Positions 34,950-44,407 of a stretch of DNA of 64,000 nucleotides are shown here, in pieces. Numbering within the stretch: position 1 is the stretch's first letter; every line of letters begins with the position of its first letter. The stretch comes from Thermoleophilaceae bacterium (GTDB taxonomy: Bacteria; Actinomycetota; Thermoleophilia; Solirubrobacterales; Thermoleophilaceae), in contig JAUJOQ010000006.1 of the NCBI GenBank assembly GCA_030447725.1, positions 156,639-220,638 on the forward strand, written 5' to 3'. A model generated the notes under the pieces. It was given only the letters and a program-made list of their open reading frames with translations. It did not search any database and had not been told where the DNA came from. Both the position numbers and the translations under genes were made by a program.

Positions 34950-36016
34950 GGCTTCTCCTCACCGCTCACGCTGAGAAGGTACTTGACCAGCGTGTCGAGC
35001 TCCTCAGGGGAGAGCTGCTCCGCATAGTCGGCGGGCATGATGCCGGCGTTGAAGTCGGGAACGAGGAAGGCGTCCGGTTCCGTGATGGAGGTCTTGACGT
35101 ACTCCTCGGGCGACTGGTCGTTCTGCTCCCCGTACTTCTCGGCATCGGCCGACAGCTCGTCGAGGCCTGGGCCGATGGCCGACGCGGACTCGGCGTCCGC
35201 CAGCGTGTGGCAGGCGTTGCAGCCGGTCTCGGTGAACAGCTGCTTGCCGGCGGCGGCCTCGTCGCCCCCTGCCGCGGCGGCTCCGCCATCGGTCTCGGAC
35301 TGCTGCTCTTTGGCGATCCAGGCGTCGAAGTCCTCGGGGGTCACGACCCGCACGGCCGAGCGCATGGTGGCGTGTCCAAGCCCGCACAGCTCCGCGCACA
35401 CCACGTCGTACTCGCCGATGCGGGAGGGCTTGAGGCGGATCTTGGTGGTCAGGCCGGGCACGGCGTCGGTCTTGAGCCGGAACTCCGGCACCCAGAAGTC
35501 GTGCAGCACGTCGTCGGTGTTCACGCGGAACTCCACGTCGCGGTCCTCGGGCAGCACGAGCTCGGTCGACTTGACCTTGCCCTCGTCGGGATAGTCGAAG
35601 CGCCATGCGAACTGCTGCCCGGTCACGTTCACGATCAGCGGATCGGTCTGCTTGGCCTCGATGTCGTCGAGCACGATCCACCCGTACACCGCCAGGGCGG
35701 AGACCATGATGAAGGGGATCGTGACCCAGATCACCTCGAGCCTGGTGTTGCCGTGGATCGGCTCGCCGTCGGACAGGTCACCCGGCTCGGCGCGGAAGGC
35801 GAAGACGGAGTAGAGGGCAACCGCCATCACCAGCACGAAGACCGGCACGGAGGCGATCATGAGGACATCCCAGAGCGTGTCGATCTGGGGCGAGGCGGTC
35901 GAGGCCTGGACGGGGAACCAGTCGATCGCAAGCACGATCACGATGCCGACGGCTGTCGAGACCCCGCTCAGCAGCGCCATGCCCAGCGCAGGTCGCTTAC
36001 GCAGCAGCCGACCCAT
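34946..36016 (-). CDS. ctaC: Cytochrome c oxidase subunit II with fused cytochrome c (caa3-type)
   Basis: A 356-residue electron-entry subunit. Two N-terminal helices, the CuA cupredoxin domain with GQQFAWRFDYP, VLHDFWVPEF and CAELCGLGHATM (CuA ligands, about residues 206-217), then an Ala-rich linker and a C-terminal heme c domain (CNACH, about 265) with an axial Met in AGIMPADY. The fused cytochrome marks a caa3-type enzyme. It is first in the operon, with -10 TAGAAT and a GGGGAAG Shine-Dalgarno upstream. Confidence 0.96.
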   Translation of the reverse strand: MGRLLRKRPALGMALLSGVSTAVGIVIVLAIDWFPVQASTASPQIDTLWDVLMIASVPVFVLVMAVALYSVFAFRAEPGDLSDGEPIHGNTRLEVIWVTIPFIMVSALAVYGWIVLDDIEAKQTDPLIVNVTGQQFAWRFDYPDEGKVKSTELVLPEDRDVEFRVNTDDVLHDFWVPEFRLKTDAVPGLTTKIRLKPSRIGEYDVVCAELCGLGHATMRSAVRVVTPEDFDAWIAKEQQSETDGGAAAAGGDEAAAGKQLFTETGCNACHTLADAESASAIGPGLDELSADAEKYGEQNDQSPEEYVKTSITEPDAFLVPDFNAGIMPADYAEQLSPEELDTLVKYLLSVSGEEKP

Positions 36017-36046
36017 TGCTTCCCCTCGTCCCCATTCGGCGCGCGA

Positions 36047-36052
36047 TTCTAC
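36047..36052 (-). promoter_or_regulatory. -10 element of the oxidase operon
   Basis: TAGAAT on the minus strand, about 31 bp before the ctaC ATG at 36016, with GGGGAAG as ribosome binding site in the short leader. No clear -35. Confidence 0.5.
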
Positions 36053-36091
36053 GGGATGCCACCAACGGGGGGCACCGCAACCCCGCGGGGC

Positions 36092-36466
36092 TCAGGCGGC
36101 GATCGCGGGGGCCGAGGCCACCCGGAAGGCTGACGGCGGGGCGCCGTGGTGGCGCCGGAAGGCCTTGGCGAACTGGGCCGGCTGGCGATAGCCCACAGCG
36201 CTCGCAACCTGATTCACGGGCGCAGGGCTACCGCGCAGCAGCTCGGCGGCGCGTTCCATCCTCACGCGCTGCAGGTAGGCCCGGAAGCTGGTCTCCCCGG
36301 CCTCGGCGAATGCTCGCTGGAGCTGGCGCCGGGACGTGGCGACCCTGCGCGCCACGTCGTCGAGGGCGAGCTTCTCGTAGTACTCCTCGTCGATGATGCA
36401 GACGGCATCGAGAAAGAGGGTGCGGCGCCGCTCGACCGTTGCCGGCCGCTTTGCTGTGGGGCGCAT
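36092..36466 (-). CDS. AraC-family helix-turn-helix regulator (DNA-binding domain only)
   Basis: A 124-residue protein consisting essentially of the double-HTH AraC domain: LALDDVARRVATSRRQLQRAF forms the first HTH, and PVNQVASAVGYRQPAQFAKAFRRHHGAPPSAFR the second, with its signature. There is no sensor domain, only a short N-terminal helix. The ATG start is 6 nt after TAGAAC (-10). Lying between the COX IV-like gene and ctaC it may regulate the oxidase; direct repeats GGATCG-GTC-GGATCG just upstream (about 36494-36512) could be its site. Confidence 0.85.
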   Translation of the reverse strand: MRPTAKRPATVERRRTLFLDAVCIIDEEYYEKLALDDVARRVATSRRQLQRAFAEAGETSFRAYLQRVRMERAAELLRGSPAPVNQVASAVGYRQPAQFAKAFRRHHGAPPSAFRVASAPAIAA

Positions 36467-36546
36467 CGAACTGTTCTACGGAGCAGACCCCCGATCGGAT
36501 CGGTCGGATCGAGCATCCATTCTCGAGCCGTAATCTGAGCCGTGGC

Positions 36547-36786
36547 TCAGTGAGGGTGCTCGAGCGGAAGCTCGGCCATCTCTTCGCGGGTCTGGCGGAC
36601 CCAGCGGACGGTCGCCACCACGGCGATCAGGAACCCGATCACGAGAAGTACGAGGTTGATCACCACGCCGATGAGCGCGATCGTGGTCCCGGCCGCGACG
36701 AGCGCCGGGAGATAGGACGGGTCCGGGAGGTGGATCGGCTCGCCGGCGGGAGGCACGTGCCCGTCCAGCTGTACCTCGTCGGCCAT
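36547..36786 (-). CDS. Cytochrome c oxidase subunit IV-like small membrane protein
   Basis: A 79-residue protein: hydrophilic N-terminus (MADEVQLDGHVPPAGEPIHLPDPSY truncated at the helix), then two hydrophobic helices (LPALVAAGTTIALIGVVINL, LVLLVIGFLIAVVATVRWV) and an acidic His-ending tail. The layout matches actinobacterial oxidase subunit IV (CtaF)-like proteins, supported by its place near ctaC. Its ATG overlaps the stop of a smaller upstream gene (TGATG). Confidence 0.7.
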   Translation of the reverse strand: MADEVQLDGHVPPAGEPIHLPDPSYLPALVAAGTTIALIGVVINLVLLVIGFLIAVVATVRWVRQTREEMAELPLEHPH

Positions 36787-36890
36787 CAGTAGACCAAGGC
36801 CACGCCGAATGAGGCGGCGAACACGATGAGCGCGATCAGGCCGGCGATAAGCGCCGTGCGCAGATTGCGGTTGGCGAGGCGGCGATCCAC
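36786..36890 (-). CDS. 34-residue single-helix membrane protein
   Basis: GTG 36890 opens VDRRLANRNLRTALIAGL..., a basic N-terminus followed by one transmembrane helix ending GVALVY. The stop overlaps the next ATG (TGATG), strong evidence of a real coupled cistron. A TAAGAA hexamer lies 9 nt upstream of the start. Probably a small oxidase-associated peptide. No family assigned. Confidence 0.6.
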   Translation of the reverse strand: MDRRLANRNLRTALIAGLIALIVFAASFGVALVY

Positions 36891-36964
36891 GGGCGGTGAT
36901 TCTTACAGATCGCCCGGGGTGATTCTCGAAGAGGGTGTGGGTCCTGCAGGCGCGCCTGTGGCGG

Positions 36965-37711
36965 TCATCCCGGAATCCGGACGTGAAGGTGGTTGTCGTG
37001 GTTGGGATAGGGGACAACCACTCCAGGAGGCCCGCGCAGGTCGAGGTTTGGGCCCACGAGCACCTTCTCTGCGCCAGCCGCCACGAACAGGTCTACCAGT
37101 CGCTGGGCCAGCCGGCGGTCCACCTGGGCCGCGGTTCTGGGTGCGCTCAGGCGCCGATCCGTGCGCGGGTAGTACACGTCTGCGTCGAGGCCGTTCTGGT
37201 GCGTCGAGTGGCCCACGATCCCGTAGGCGACCCCGAAGTCGCCTCCGCGGGGACGACTCAGGTCGCCGATCAGCATCGGCAGCTCGCCCGGCTCGCGCAC
37301 GGCGTAACGGCGGGCCACCGCAATCAGCATCCGCACGAGGTCGTCGGTGCCGTGGCGTCGCCAGCGGCGGTTGGGGGTGCGGCGCAGGATCGGGTCCCAG
37401 GTGGCGAACAGGGCTCCTCGCGCGGGCAGCCGGGTGCCGCGGACCAGCAATCCCGCAGAGGGAACGCCCAAGGCGCGGGAGTCGCGGTAGCGCACCGGGG
37501 AATAGCGTCCCGGGCTGGGCTCGACCGGCGCTGCCGGCGCCACGGGTGCGGGCGGGGCGGGCGAGAGAGCGGGCTTGGGTGACTCGAGCGGGTCCTCGTC
37601 GACCAGCCCGGTCACGGGACCCGCCGCCGCTGCGGCCGCGGCCAGCGCGCCGGCGGTGAGCGCCGCCAGGGTGGTCCTGCGAGGGCGCCTGGGATGGAAA
37701 CCGTGGGTCAT
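36965..37711 (-). CDS. Penicillin-insensitive murein endopeptidase-like protein (MepA family)
   Basis: A 248-residue exported protein with a twin-Arg-like/basic N-terminus (HPRRPRRTTLAALTAGAL), a Pro/Ala-rich linker and a C-terminal LAS-type metallopeptidase domain. Metal and catalytic motifs are GHSTHQNGLDADVYYPR (HxxHxxGxxxD) and NHDNHLHVRIPG (HxH). It should cut peptidoglycan cross-links independently of PBPs. ATG 37711 is preferred over the longer GTG at 37732. Divergent from the glucokinase gene with 96 bp between. Confidence 0.85.
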   Translation of the reverse strand: MTHGFHPRRPRRTTLAALTAGALAAAAAAAGPVTGLVDEDPLESPKPALSPAPPAPVAPAAPVEPSPGRYSPVRYRDSRALGVPSAGLLVRGTRLPARGALFATWDPILRRTPNRRWRRHGTDDLVRMLIAVARRYAVREPGELPMLIGDLSRPRGGDFGVAYGIVGHSTHQNGLDADVYYPRTDRRLSAPRTAAQVDRRLAQRLVDLFVAAGAEKVLVGPNLDLRGPPGVVVPYPNHDNHLHVRIPG

Positions 37712-37807
37712 CACGTCTACTACGAGCGCCACCGGGGCAAGAGGTCCGATGACGCCGAGGAGTCCCCAGAGGATGCATCACGAATCTGAACAAGAAAAGA
37801 ATGTGCC

Positions 37808-38833
37808 GTGAGCCTGGTGATCGGCGTCGACGTGGGGGGCACAAAGGTGGCCGCCGCCGCAATCGAGGACGCAGCGGTGCAGGAGGCGGTGGAGCATCCC
37901 ACCGACGTATCGAGCACAGGCGCGCTGGTGAGGGGAATCGGGGCGGCGGTGGCCGATGTCTCGGCTCGCGCCGGCGAACCGGACGCGATCGGGCTCGGGT
38001 TGCCGTCCCAGGTCGAGTTCGCCACCGGCACCGTGCTCAGCAGCGTCAACATACCGCTGCAGGGGGTTCCGCTGCGCGAGGAGCTCGGCACGCGGCTCGG
38101 CGTGCCGGTATTCGTGGACAACGACGCCAACTGCGCCGCGCTGGCCGAGGCCCAGCTCGTACCCGACCCGCCCGCCCATCACCTCGTGATGCTCACGCTG
38201 GGCACCGGCGTCGGGGGTGGGGTGATCATCGACGGGCGCATCGAGCGTGGGCACACCGGCCTGGGCGCGGAGTTGGGACACGTGATCGTGGACGGCCGCG
38301 CCGCACTCGAGGCCGAGGAGCCCGGCTTTCCTCGTCCCGGCTCGCTCGAGTGGTTCTGCAGCGGCACCGGCCTCGAGCGGGCGGCCACGCGGGCCGGGCG
38401 CGACAACCCGCAGGGCGCTCTGGGCCGGCTGCTGGCCGAGAAGGGGCGCGTGAAGGGGCGTGACGCGGTGAGCGCGGCAGAGGACGGAGACTCCGAGGCC
38501 CTCGCTCTGTTCGAGCGGCTCGGACGATGGCTCGGTCTCGGGATCGCCGGCGTCGTCAACACCTTCGAGCCCGAGCACGTGGTGATCGGTGGCGGCCTCT
38601 CGCGCGCGAGCGACCTGTTCCTCGACACCGCCCGCACCGAGGCCTCGCGGCACGCGCTTGCCGCCTTGTGGGAGCGTACGTCGGTGAGGCGGGCGGCCGG
38701 CGGCGCAGAGGCCGGTGTGATCGGCGCAGGTGTGCTGGCCGAGCAGGAGTTGCAGCGATCCGGGGATACTGCCAATACCCATGCGAAGGATTGGGCACCA
38801 ATGCCCAATCCTTCAAGCTCCGGGAAGAGGTGA
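37808..38833 (+). CDS. ROK-family glucokinase-like sugar kinase
   Basis: A 341-residue sugar kinase, presumed glucose to glucose 6-phosphate, feeding the pentose phosphate genes that follow. Phosphate 1 motif [12 protein letters not shown] and phosphate 2 motif [15 protein letters not shown] are intact, as are the catalytic [11 protein letters not shown] and [13 protein letters not shown]. The ROK zinc site (CxCGxxGC) is absent: the segment reads [22 protein letters not shown]. The last ~18 codons coincide with a palindromic repeat and look like an acquired tail. GTG start. Confidence 0.88.
   Translation: MSLVIGVDVGGTKVAAAAIEDAAVQEAVEHPTDVSSTGALVRGIGAAVADVSARAGEPDAIGLGLPSQVEFATGTVLSSVNIPLQGVPLREELGTRLGVPVFVDNDANCAALAEAQLVPDPPAHHLVMLTLGTGVGGGVIIDGRIERGHTGLGAELGHVIVDGRAALEAEEPGFPRPGSLEWFCSGTGLERAATRAGRDNPQGALGRLLAEKGRVKGRDAVSAAEDGDSEALALFERLGRWLGLGIAGVVNTFEPEHVVIGGGLSRASDLFLDTARTEASRHALAALWERTSVRRAAGGAEAGVIGAGVLAEQELQRSGDTANTHAKDWAPMPNPSSSGKR
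38785..38814 (+). repeat. Perfect 13-bp palindrome at the 3' end of the glucokinase gene
   Basis: GAAGGATTGGGCA, loop CCAA, TGCCCAATCCTTC. Same design as the 6450-6600 units (GATTCGGCA-nnnn-TGCCGAATC), pointing to one repeat family. As RNA it would be a stable hairpin about 45 nt before the transketolase start, perhaps an attenuator or processing site. It lies inside the glucokinase frame. Confidence 0.75.
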
Positions 38834-38838
38834 ACGAC

Positions 38839-38862
38839 ATGACCAACGAGGGAGATCGATGA
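38839..38862 (+). CDS. Possible seven-codon mini-cistron before transketolase
   Basis: ATG 38839 reads MTNEGDR and stops at TGA overlapping the transketolase ATG (ATGA). AGAGGTG just upstream could be its ribosome site. It would couple transketolase translation to an upstream initiation. Could be chance. Confidence 0.3.
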   Translation: MTNEGDR

Positions 38863-40916
38863 CCACCGAGGTTGCAGGCGACCAGCAGGCGCTCGACGAA
38901 CTCAGCATCAACACCATCCGCACGCTCTCGATCGACGCCGTCGAGAAAGCCAACTCGGGTCACCCGGGGGCGCCGATGGCGCTTGCCCCGCTGGCCTATC
39001 AGCTCTACGCGCGCACGATGAAGCACAACCCCTCGAACCCGCGCTGGTTCAACCGCGACCGTTTCGTGCTCTCGGCCGGCCACGCCTCGATGCTCCTCTA
39101 CTCGATCCTGCATCTGAGTGGCTACGGGCTCAGCATGGACGACCTCAAGAACTTCCGCCAGATACTGAGCCCGACCGCCGGCCATCCGGAATACGAGGCC
39201 GAGGGCACGCCGGGCGTGGAGGTCACCACTGGGCCCCTGGGCCAGGGCATCTCCAACGCGGTCGGCTTCGCGCTGGCCGAGCGGATGCTTGCCGCGCGCT
39301 TCAACCGCGACGGCCACGAGATCATCGACCACTTCACCTACTCGATCGTCAGCGACGGCGACATGCAGGAGGGAATCGCCTCCGAGGCCAGCTCGCTGGC
39401 AGGCCACCTCGGGCTCGGCCGGCTGGTGACCTTCTACGACGACAACGAGGTGCAGCTCGCGGGTCCGACCTCCATGGGCTTCAGCGAGGATGTGGGCGCG
39501 CGCTACGAGGCCTACGGGTGGCATGTGCAGGACTTGGGAGAGGACCTTGCCCTCGACAGCCTGGAGCGGGCCATCGAGGAGGCCAAGGGCACAGAGGACC
39601 GGCCCTCGCTGATCATCCTGCACACGCACATCGGCTTCGGCTCGCCAAACAAGCAGGACAGCCAGAAGGCGCACGGGGCGGCGCTTGGCGACGACGAGGT
39701 CCGCCTGACCAAGGAGGCCTACGGCTGGGACCCCGATGCCCACTTCTTCGTGCCCGATGAGGTGACCGAGCGCTTCGCCGAGGTGCGCGAGCGCGGGCGT
39801 GAAGCAGAGCAGGAGTGGTCGCAGCGACTCGAGGACTACCGCGAGGCGCACCCCGAGCTGGCCGAGCAGTTTTCGCTGGCCATGGAGAGCAGGCTGCCCA
39901 CCGGATGGCAGGAGGGGCGGCCGCGCTTCGACGCCTCAGACGATCCGATCGCCACCCGCAAGGCGTCGGCGAAGGTGATCCAGTGGGCGGCCGAGAAGGT
40001 GCCCCACCTCGTGAGCGGCTCCGCCGATCTCGAGCCCTCCACGAACACCGAGATCGAGGACGGTGGCTCGGTGACCCCCGACGACTTCTCGGGCCGCAAC
40101 GTGCACTACGGCGTTCGCGAGCACGCGATGGCGGGGATGGTCAACGCCATGAACCTGCATGGGCTTCGGGCGTTCGGGTCCACGTTCTTCAACTTCGTTG
40201 ACTACAACAAGCCCTCCCTCCGCCTTGCGGCGCTCATGGGCCTGGGGGTGATCCACGTCTACACTCACGACTCGATCGGCCTGGGTGAGGACGGCCCGAC
40301 CCACCAGCCGGTGGAGCAGCTCGTCGCACTGCGCGCCACCCCCAACGTGAACGTGGTGCGCCCCGCGGATGCCAACGAGACCGCGCTGGCGTGGCAGTTC
40401 GCCCTCGAGCAGGACGATGGCCCGTGCGCGCTGGTGCTCTCGCGCCAGAACCTGCCGATCCTCGACCCTGACGCGATCCCCGAGCACGCGATCAGCCGCG
40501 GAGCCTACGTTCTGCGCCGCGAGGGCCAGGAGTCCGGACCCGAGGCGATCCTGATCGGCACCGGCTCCGAGGTGTCGCTCTGCCTGGAGGCGGCCGAGCT
40601 GCTCGAGGATCAGGGAGTGGGCACCCGGGTGGTGAGCATGCCCTGCTTCGATCGCTTCATCGAGGCCGACGAGTCCTACCGCGACGAGGTTCTGCCCCCG
40701 TCGTGCCGCGCGCGGGTGTCCGTGGAGGCCGGTGCCACGCTGGGGTGGGAGCGCTGGGTCACCGAGGACGGCGCGTCCATCGGCATGCACGGCTTCGGTG
40801 CGTCAGGTCCGGCGGACGCCCTGTTCGAGCATTTCGGCTTCACCGCGGAGAACGTCGCGAGCGAGGCGAGGCGCGTGCGCGAGCGGCTGGCTGGCGCGAC
40901 GGAGGCTGAGGGGTAG
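38859..40916 (+). CDS. tkt: Transketolase
   Basis: ThDP enzyme of the non-oxidative pentose phosphate pathway, 685 residues. Begins with [30 protein letters not shown]; the ThDP motif is [17 protein letters not shown] with the Mg-binding YDDNEVQL; the pyrimidine domain has [13 protein letters not shown] and [23 protein letters not shown] 38859 follows GAGGGAG. Followed after 2 bp by the Tal-Pgi gene. Confidence 0.97.
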   Translation: MTTEVAGDQQALDELSINTIRTLSIDAVEKANSGHPGAPMALAPLAYQLYARTMKHNPSNPRWFNRDRFVLSAGHASMLLYSILHLSGYGLSMDDLKNFRQILSPTAGHPEYEAEGTPGVEVTTGPLGQGISNAVGFALAERMLAARFNRDGHEIIDHFTYSIVSDGDMQEGIASEASSLAGHLGLGRLVTFYDDNEVQLAGPTSMGFSEDVGARYEAYGWHVQDLGEDLALDSLERAIEEAKGTEDRPSLIILHTHIGFGSPNKQDSQKAHGAALGDDEVRLTKEAYGWDPDAHFFVPDEVTERFAEVRERGREAEQEWSQRLEDYREAHPELAEQFSLAMESRLPTGWQEGRPRFDASDDPIATRKASAKVIQWAAEKVPHLVSGSADLEPSTNTEIEDGGSVTPDDFSGRNVHYGVREHAMAGMVNAMNLHGLRAFGSTFFNFVDYNKPSLRLAALMGLGVIHVYTHDSIGLGEDGPTHQPVEQLVALRATPNVNVVRPADANETALAWQFALEQDDGPCALVLSRQNLPILDPDAIPEHAISRGAYVLRREGQESGPEAILIGTGSEVSLCLEAAELLEDQGVGTRVVSMPCFDRFIEADESYRDEVLPPSCRARVSVEAGATLGWERWVTEDGASIGMHGFGASGPADALFEHFGFTAENVASEARRVRERLAGATEAEG

Positions 40917-40918
40917 AG

Positions 40919-43639
40919 ATGGAAGCCACGGCACAGGTCAACGAGCGCCTGGCGGCGCTCACCGAGGCGGGGACCAGCGTCTGGCTCGACCAGATCCGGC
41001 GCAGCCTGATCGAGTCCGGCGAGCTCGAGCGCCTCATGAAGGAGGACTCGCTGCGAGGGGTCACCTCCAACCCGGCGATCTTCGAGAAGGCGATCCTCGG
41101 CTCGGAGGACTACGACGAGGACATCGAGAAGCTGGCCGGCGAGGGCCTCGCCGCCAGCGAGATCTATCTGAACCTGGCCATCAAGGACGTGCAGATGGCG
41201 TGCGACGTGCTGCGTCCCGTGTGGGACGAGGCGGGCGGCGCGGACGGCTTCGTGTCGCTCGAGGTGGAGCCGTCGCTGGCCTTCGACTGCGACGCCACGC
41301 TGGCGCAGGCACGCGAGCTGTGGGAGTCGGTGGACCGCCCCAACGTGATGATCAAGATCCCCGGCACCGAGGAGGCGCTGCCGGCGATCGAGGACGCCAT
41401 CGCCGCCGGCATCAACGTGAACGTCACGCTGCTGTTCTCGATCGAGTCCTACGAGGCCGTGGCGGAGCGCTACATCCGGGGGATGGAGCGGCGCAAGCAG
41501 GCCGGCGAGACGCTCGACGTGCAATCCGTGGCGTCGTTCTTCGTCTCGCGCGTGGACTCCGAGGTCGACAAGCGGCTCGAGAAGCTCGAACGTGAGGACC
41601 TGCAGGGCATCGCAGCGGTGGCCAACGCCCGCGCCGCCTACATGAGCTTCAAGCGCATCTTCCACGGCGACCGCTTCGCGGCCCTGCTCGAGGCCGGCGC
41701 CCCGGTGCAGCGCCCGCTCTGGGCCTCGACGGGGGTCAAGGATCCCAAGTACCCGGAGACCAAGTACGTGGACGAGCTCGTGGCGCCCGAGACGGTGAAC
41801 ACGATGCCGATGGCCACGCTCAACGCCGCCGCCGAGCAGAGCGAGGTCCGAGGGGCCACCGCCGACCAGGATCCCAGCGCCGACCTGAAGGCGCTGGAGG
41901 AGGCGGGCATCGACATGGGCGACGTGACCAAGCAACTGCTCACGGAGGCCGTCGACAAGTTCGTCGTCCCCTTCGAGAAGCTGATCGCCGGAGTGGAGTC
42001 GAGCAAGGAGGCGGCCGTCATCGGGCGCCCGGCCACGATCGAGTCCTCGATCCCCGACCACCTGGAGCCGGCGCTGGCCAAGCGGGTGCAGAGCGCGGTG
42101 TCGGAGAGCGTCGCATGGCGCGTGTGGCGCAAGGACGAGACGCTGTGGGGCGGTCCCGCCCCCGAGATCGGCGATCGCCTCGGCTGGCTCACGATCGTCT
42201 CCGCGATGCTCGAGGAGGCGGGAGACCTGAAGGCGTTCGCCGAGGACCTGGAGGCAGAGGGCTTCACCCACGCCGCGCTGCTGGGCATGGGCGGCTCGAG
42301 CCTCGGGCCCGAGGTCATCCGCCAGAGCTTCGGCGACGCCGGCGGCCTGGAGCTGCACGTGCTCGACTCGACCGACCCCGGCGCTGTGCTGGCCGTGGAA
42401 CGGGCGCTGAATCTCGAGAAGACGATCTTCATCGTCTCCTCGAAGTCCGGCGGCACGGTGGAGACGTTGTCGCACATGAAGTACTTCTACGAGCGCACTC
42501 GGGGCAAAGGCGATCAGTTCGTGGCCATAACGGATCCCGCGTCGGGTCTCGTGGACATGGCGGGCGAGCTTGGCTTCCGGCGCGTATTCGAGAACGATCC
42601 CGACATCGGTGGGCGCTACTCGGTGCTCTCGTACTTCGGGATGGTGCCGGCTGCATTGATGGGAGTCGACGTGGAGGCGCTGCTGTCCTCCGCTCAGGAG
42701 GCGGAGACCAACTGCAACCAGTTCGACTCCTCGTCGTTGAACGCGGGGCTGTGGATGGGGCTGGCCATGGGCGAGCTCGCGCTGCAGGGCCGGGACAAGC
42801 TCACGTTCATCGTCTCGGACCCGATCTCGAGCTTCGACCTCTGGGTCGAGCAGCTGATCGCCGAGTCCACGGGCAAGCACGGCAAAGGCATCCTGCCGGT
42901 GGCCGACGAGCCGGTGGGAGAGCCGGAGAGCTATGGCGACGACCGCGTGTTCGCCTACCTCAAGCACGAGGGATCGCCCGACGAGACACTCGAGGCCAAG
43001 ACCGAGGCGCTGCGCAAGGCCGGCCAGGCGGTGATCACGCTCTCCACGAACGGGGCCGAGGACCTCGGGCGGATCTTCTTCTTCGCTGAGTTCGCCACGG
43101 CGGTGGCCGGCTCGGTGCTTGGCATCAACGCCTTCGACCAGCCCGACGTGCAGGAGGCAAAGGACAACACGGCCAAGGTGCTGGAGGCCGCGGAGCCGCC
43201 GTCGGTGGCGGAGGCCGACGACTCATCGCTGAGGCAGCTGCTCGGCCGGGCAGGTCCCCCGCACTACGTGGCGGTCATGGCGTATGTGGCCCACTCGGAG
43301 GCCTTCGACGAGGCGGTGGCCGAGCTGCGCGCGTTCATCAGGGATGCCACCAAGTCGGCCACCACGTTCGGCTACGGGCCGCGCTTCCTGCACTCGACGG
43401 GCCAGTTCCACAAGGGCGGGCCGGCCACCGGCGTGTTCCTCCAGCTGGTGCATGACGACGAGGAGGATCTGGAGATCCCCGGCTGCGACTACACGTTCGG
43501 TGAGCTGAAGAACGCGCAGGCCACCGGCGACATCCTCACGCTCCGCGATCACGGGCTGCCGGCCGAGCGGGTGCGCCTGGAGGGAGATCCGGTTCAGGGC
43601 GTGCGGGCGCTGACCGAGCGGGTGCGTGGGTTGCTCTGA
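40919..43639 (+). CDS. tal-pgi: Bifunctional transaldolase / glucose-6-phosphate isomerase
   Basis: A 906-residue fusion. Transaldolase (about 1-370) has SLRGVTSNPAIFEKAI and the Schiff-base lysine in NVMIKIPGTEEALPAI (about residue 144). The phosphoglucose isomerase part (about 395-906) has LLGMGGSSLGPEVIR, VSSKSGGTVETLSHMKYF, and the C-terminal GPRFLHSTGQFHKGGPATGV. Known in several actinobacterial and other genomes as a natural fusion. It links fructose-6-phosphate exchange between glycolysis and the pentose phosphate pathway. The island starts just downstream. Confidence 0.95.
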   Translation: MEATAQVNERLAALTEAGTSVWLDQIRRSLIESGELERLMKEDSLRGVTSNPAIFEKAILGSEDYDEDIEKLAGEGLAASEIYLNLAIKDVQMACDVLRPVWDEAGGADGFVSLEVEPSLAFDCDATLAQARELWESVDRPNVMIKIPGTEEALPAIEDAIAAGINVNVTLLFSIESYEAVAERYIRGMERRKQAGETLDVQSVASFFVSRVDSEVDKRLEKLEREDLQGIAAVANARAAYMSFKRIFHGDRFAALLEAGAPVQRPLWASTGVKDPKYPETKYVDELVAPETVNTMPMATLNAAAEQSEVRGATADQDPSADLKALEEAGIDMGDVTKQLLTEAVDKFVVPFEKLIAGVESSKEAAVIGRPATIESSIPDHLEPALAKRVQSAVSESVAWRVWRKDETLWGGPAPEIGDRLGWLTIVSAMLEEAGDLKAFAEDLEAEGFTHAALLGMGGSSLGPEVIRQSFGDAGGLELHVLDSTDPGAVLAVERALNLEKTIFIVSSKSGGTVETLSHMKYFYERTRGKGDQFVAITDPASGLVDMAGELGFRRVFENDPDIGGRYSVLSYFGMVPAALMGVDVEALLSSAQEAETNCNQFDSSSLNAGLWMGLAMGELALQGRDKLTFIVSDPISSFDLWVEQLIAESTGKHGKGILPVADEPVGEPESYGDDRVFAYLKHEGSPDETLEAKTEALRKAGQAVITLSTNGAEDLGRIFFFAEFATAVAGSVLGINAFDQPDVQEAKDNTAKVLEAAEPPSVAEADDSSLRQLLGRAGPPHYVAVMAYVAHSEAFDEAVAELRAFIRDATKSATTFGYGPRFLHSTGQFHKGGPATGVFLQLVHDDEEDLEIPGCDYTFGELKNAQATGDILTLRDHGLPAERVRLEGDPVQGVRALTERVRGLL

Positions 43640-43820
43640 GCGGGTTGTCCTTGCCCGGCGCCTGTTTCCGTGGCGCTTGCGGCCGCGGGTCCTGTCTGCG
43701 GTAAGGATCTTCGGACCGGGCGCTGCGCTGCGCTCGGCCCGCCTCCGGCTACTGCTGCTTCTCGACGAGACCAGCAACTTCGCGGCGCCCGAGCACCCGC
43801 GAGTTCTAGCCTTTCTCGTC

Positions 43821-44233
43821 GTGGGCGTGCTCAAGACGATTGGCGGAGGCGAGGACAGGAACAGTGCCTCCGCAACGCACGCCTGACGCTGAAGCGGTAC
43901 CAGGCCCTGACCGCCCAGTGGGAGCACGAGCACTGCGAGTTCTGCTGGCACAAGTTCCTCGATGCCGAGTATTCGGAGGCCCACAGGAAGACGCTCAAGG
44001 ACGACCCTTACAGGAACAGCCCCGAGGGGTACACGAACCTCGGCGGCGATCGGCAGCCGCCCGGTAAGTGGTGGATCTGCAGGCGCTGCTTTGCCGATTT
44101 CGAAGCGGAGTTTGGCTGGGAGGTCGTCGAGACGGATCCCAATGCGTGGCCCTACTCGCCACCAGAACCGACCCCCCGGCCGACTGCCGCCGACTACACG
44201 CCGCCGGGCGAGTGGCTCCAACGACCGCAGTAA
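43821..44233 (+). pseudogene. Frameshifted gene for a small Cys-rich, HNH/zinc-knuckle-like protein
   Basis: TAGCCT (43807-43812) stands 8 nt before GTG 43821, the local leaderless promoter pattern, and that frame reads VGVLKTIGGGEDRN before stopping at 43886. The neighbouring frame then carries a protein-like stretch without a start: NARLTLKRYQALTAQWEHEHCEFCWHKF ending ICRRCFADFEAEFGWEV, with CxxC pairs (CEFC, CRRC) of a zinc site. Joining them needs a one-base loss between about 43860 and 43880. It is either a mutation, a sequencing error or a -1 frameshift. No function assigned. Confidence 0.55.
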
Positions 44234-44407
44234 TGCAGCCCGACCGTCGTCCACGAGCTCGCTCCGCGCACCGGTGGCTACCTCAGCCACCGCCCGGCTC
44301 TGTGCTGCTCTTCGACGGATCCGGCAGCGCGTGGGCCGCTGTCCTTGCGCAACACCGAGGGCTCCAGCGCACCAGAAGAGGCCTCGTCAGCGCGCTAGCT
44401 TCGTACG

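Noticed and set aside
40676-42967. 763-codon minus-strand frame opposite tkt and tal-pgi
   Set aside because: Leu/Val/Arg/His shadow translation of the two strongly conserved plus-strand enzymes.
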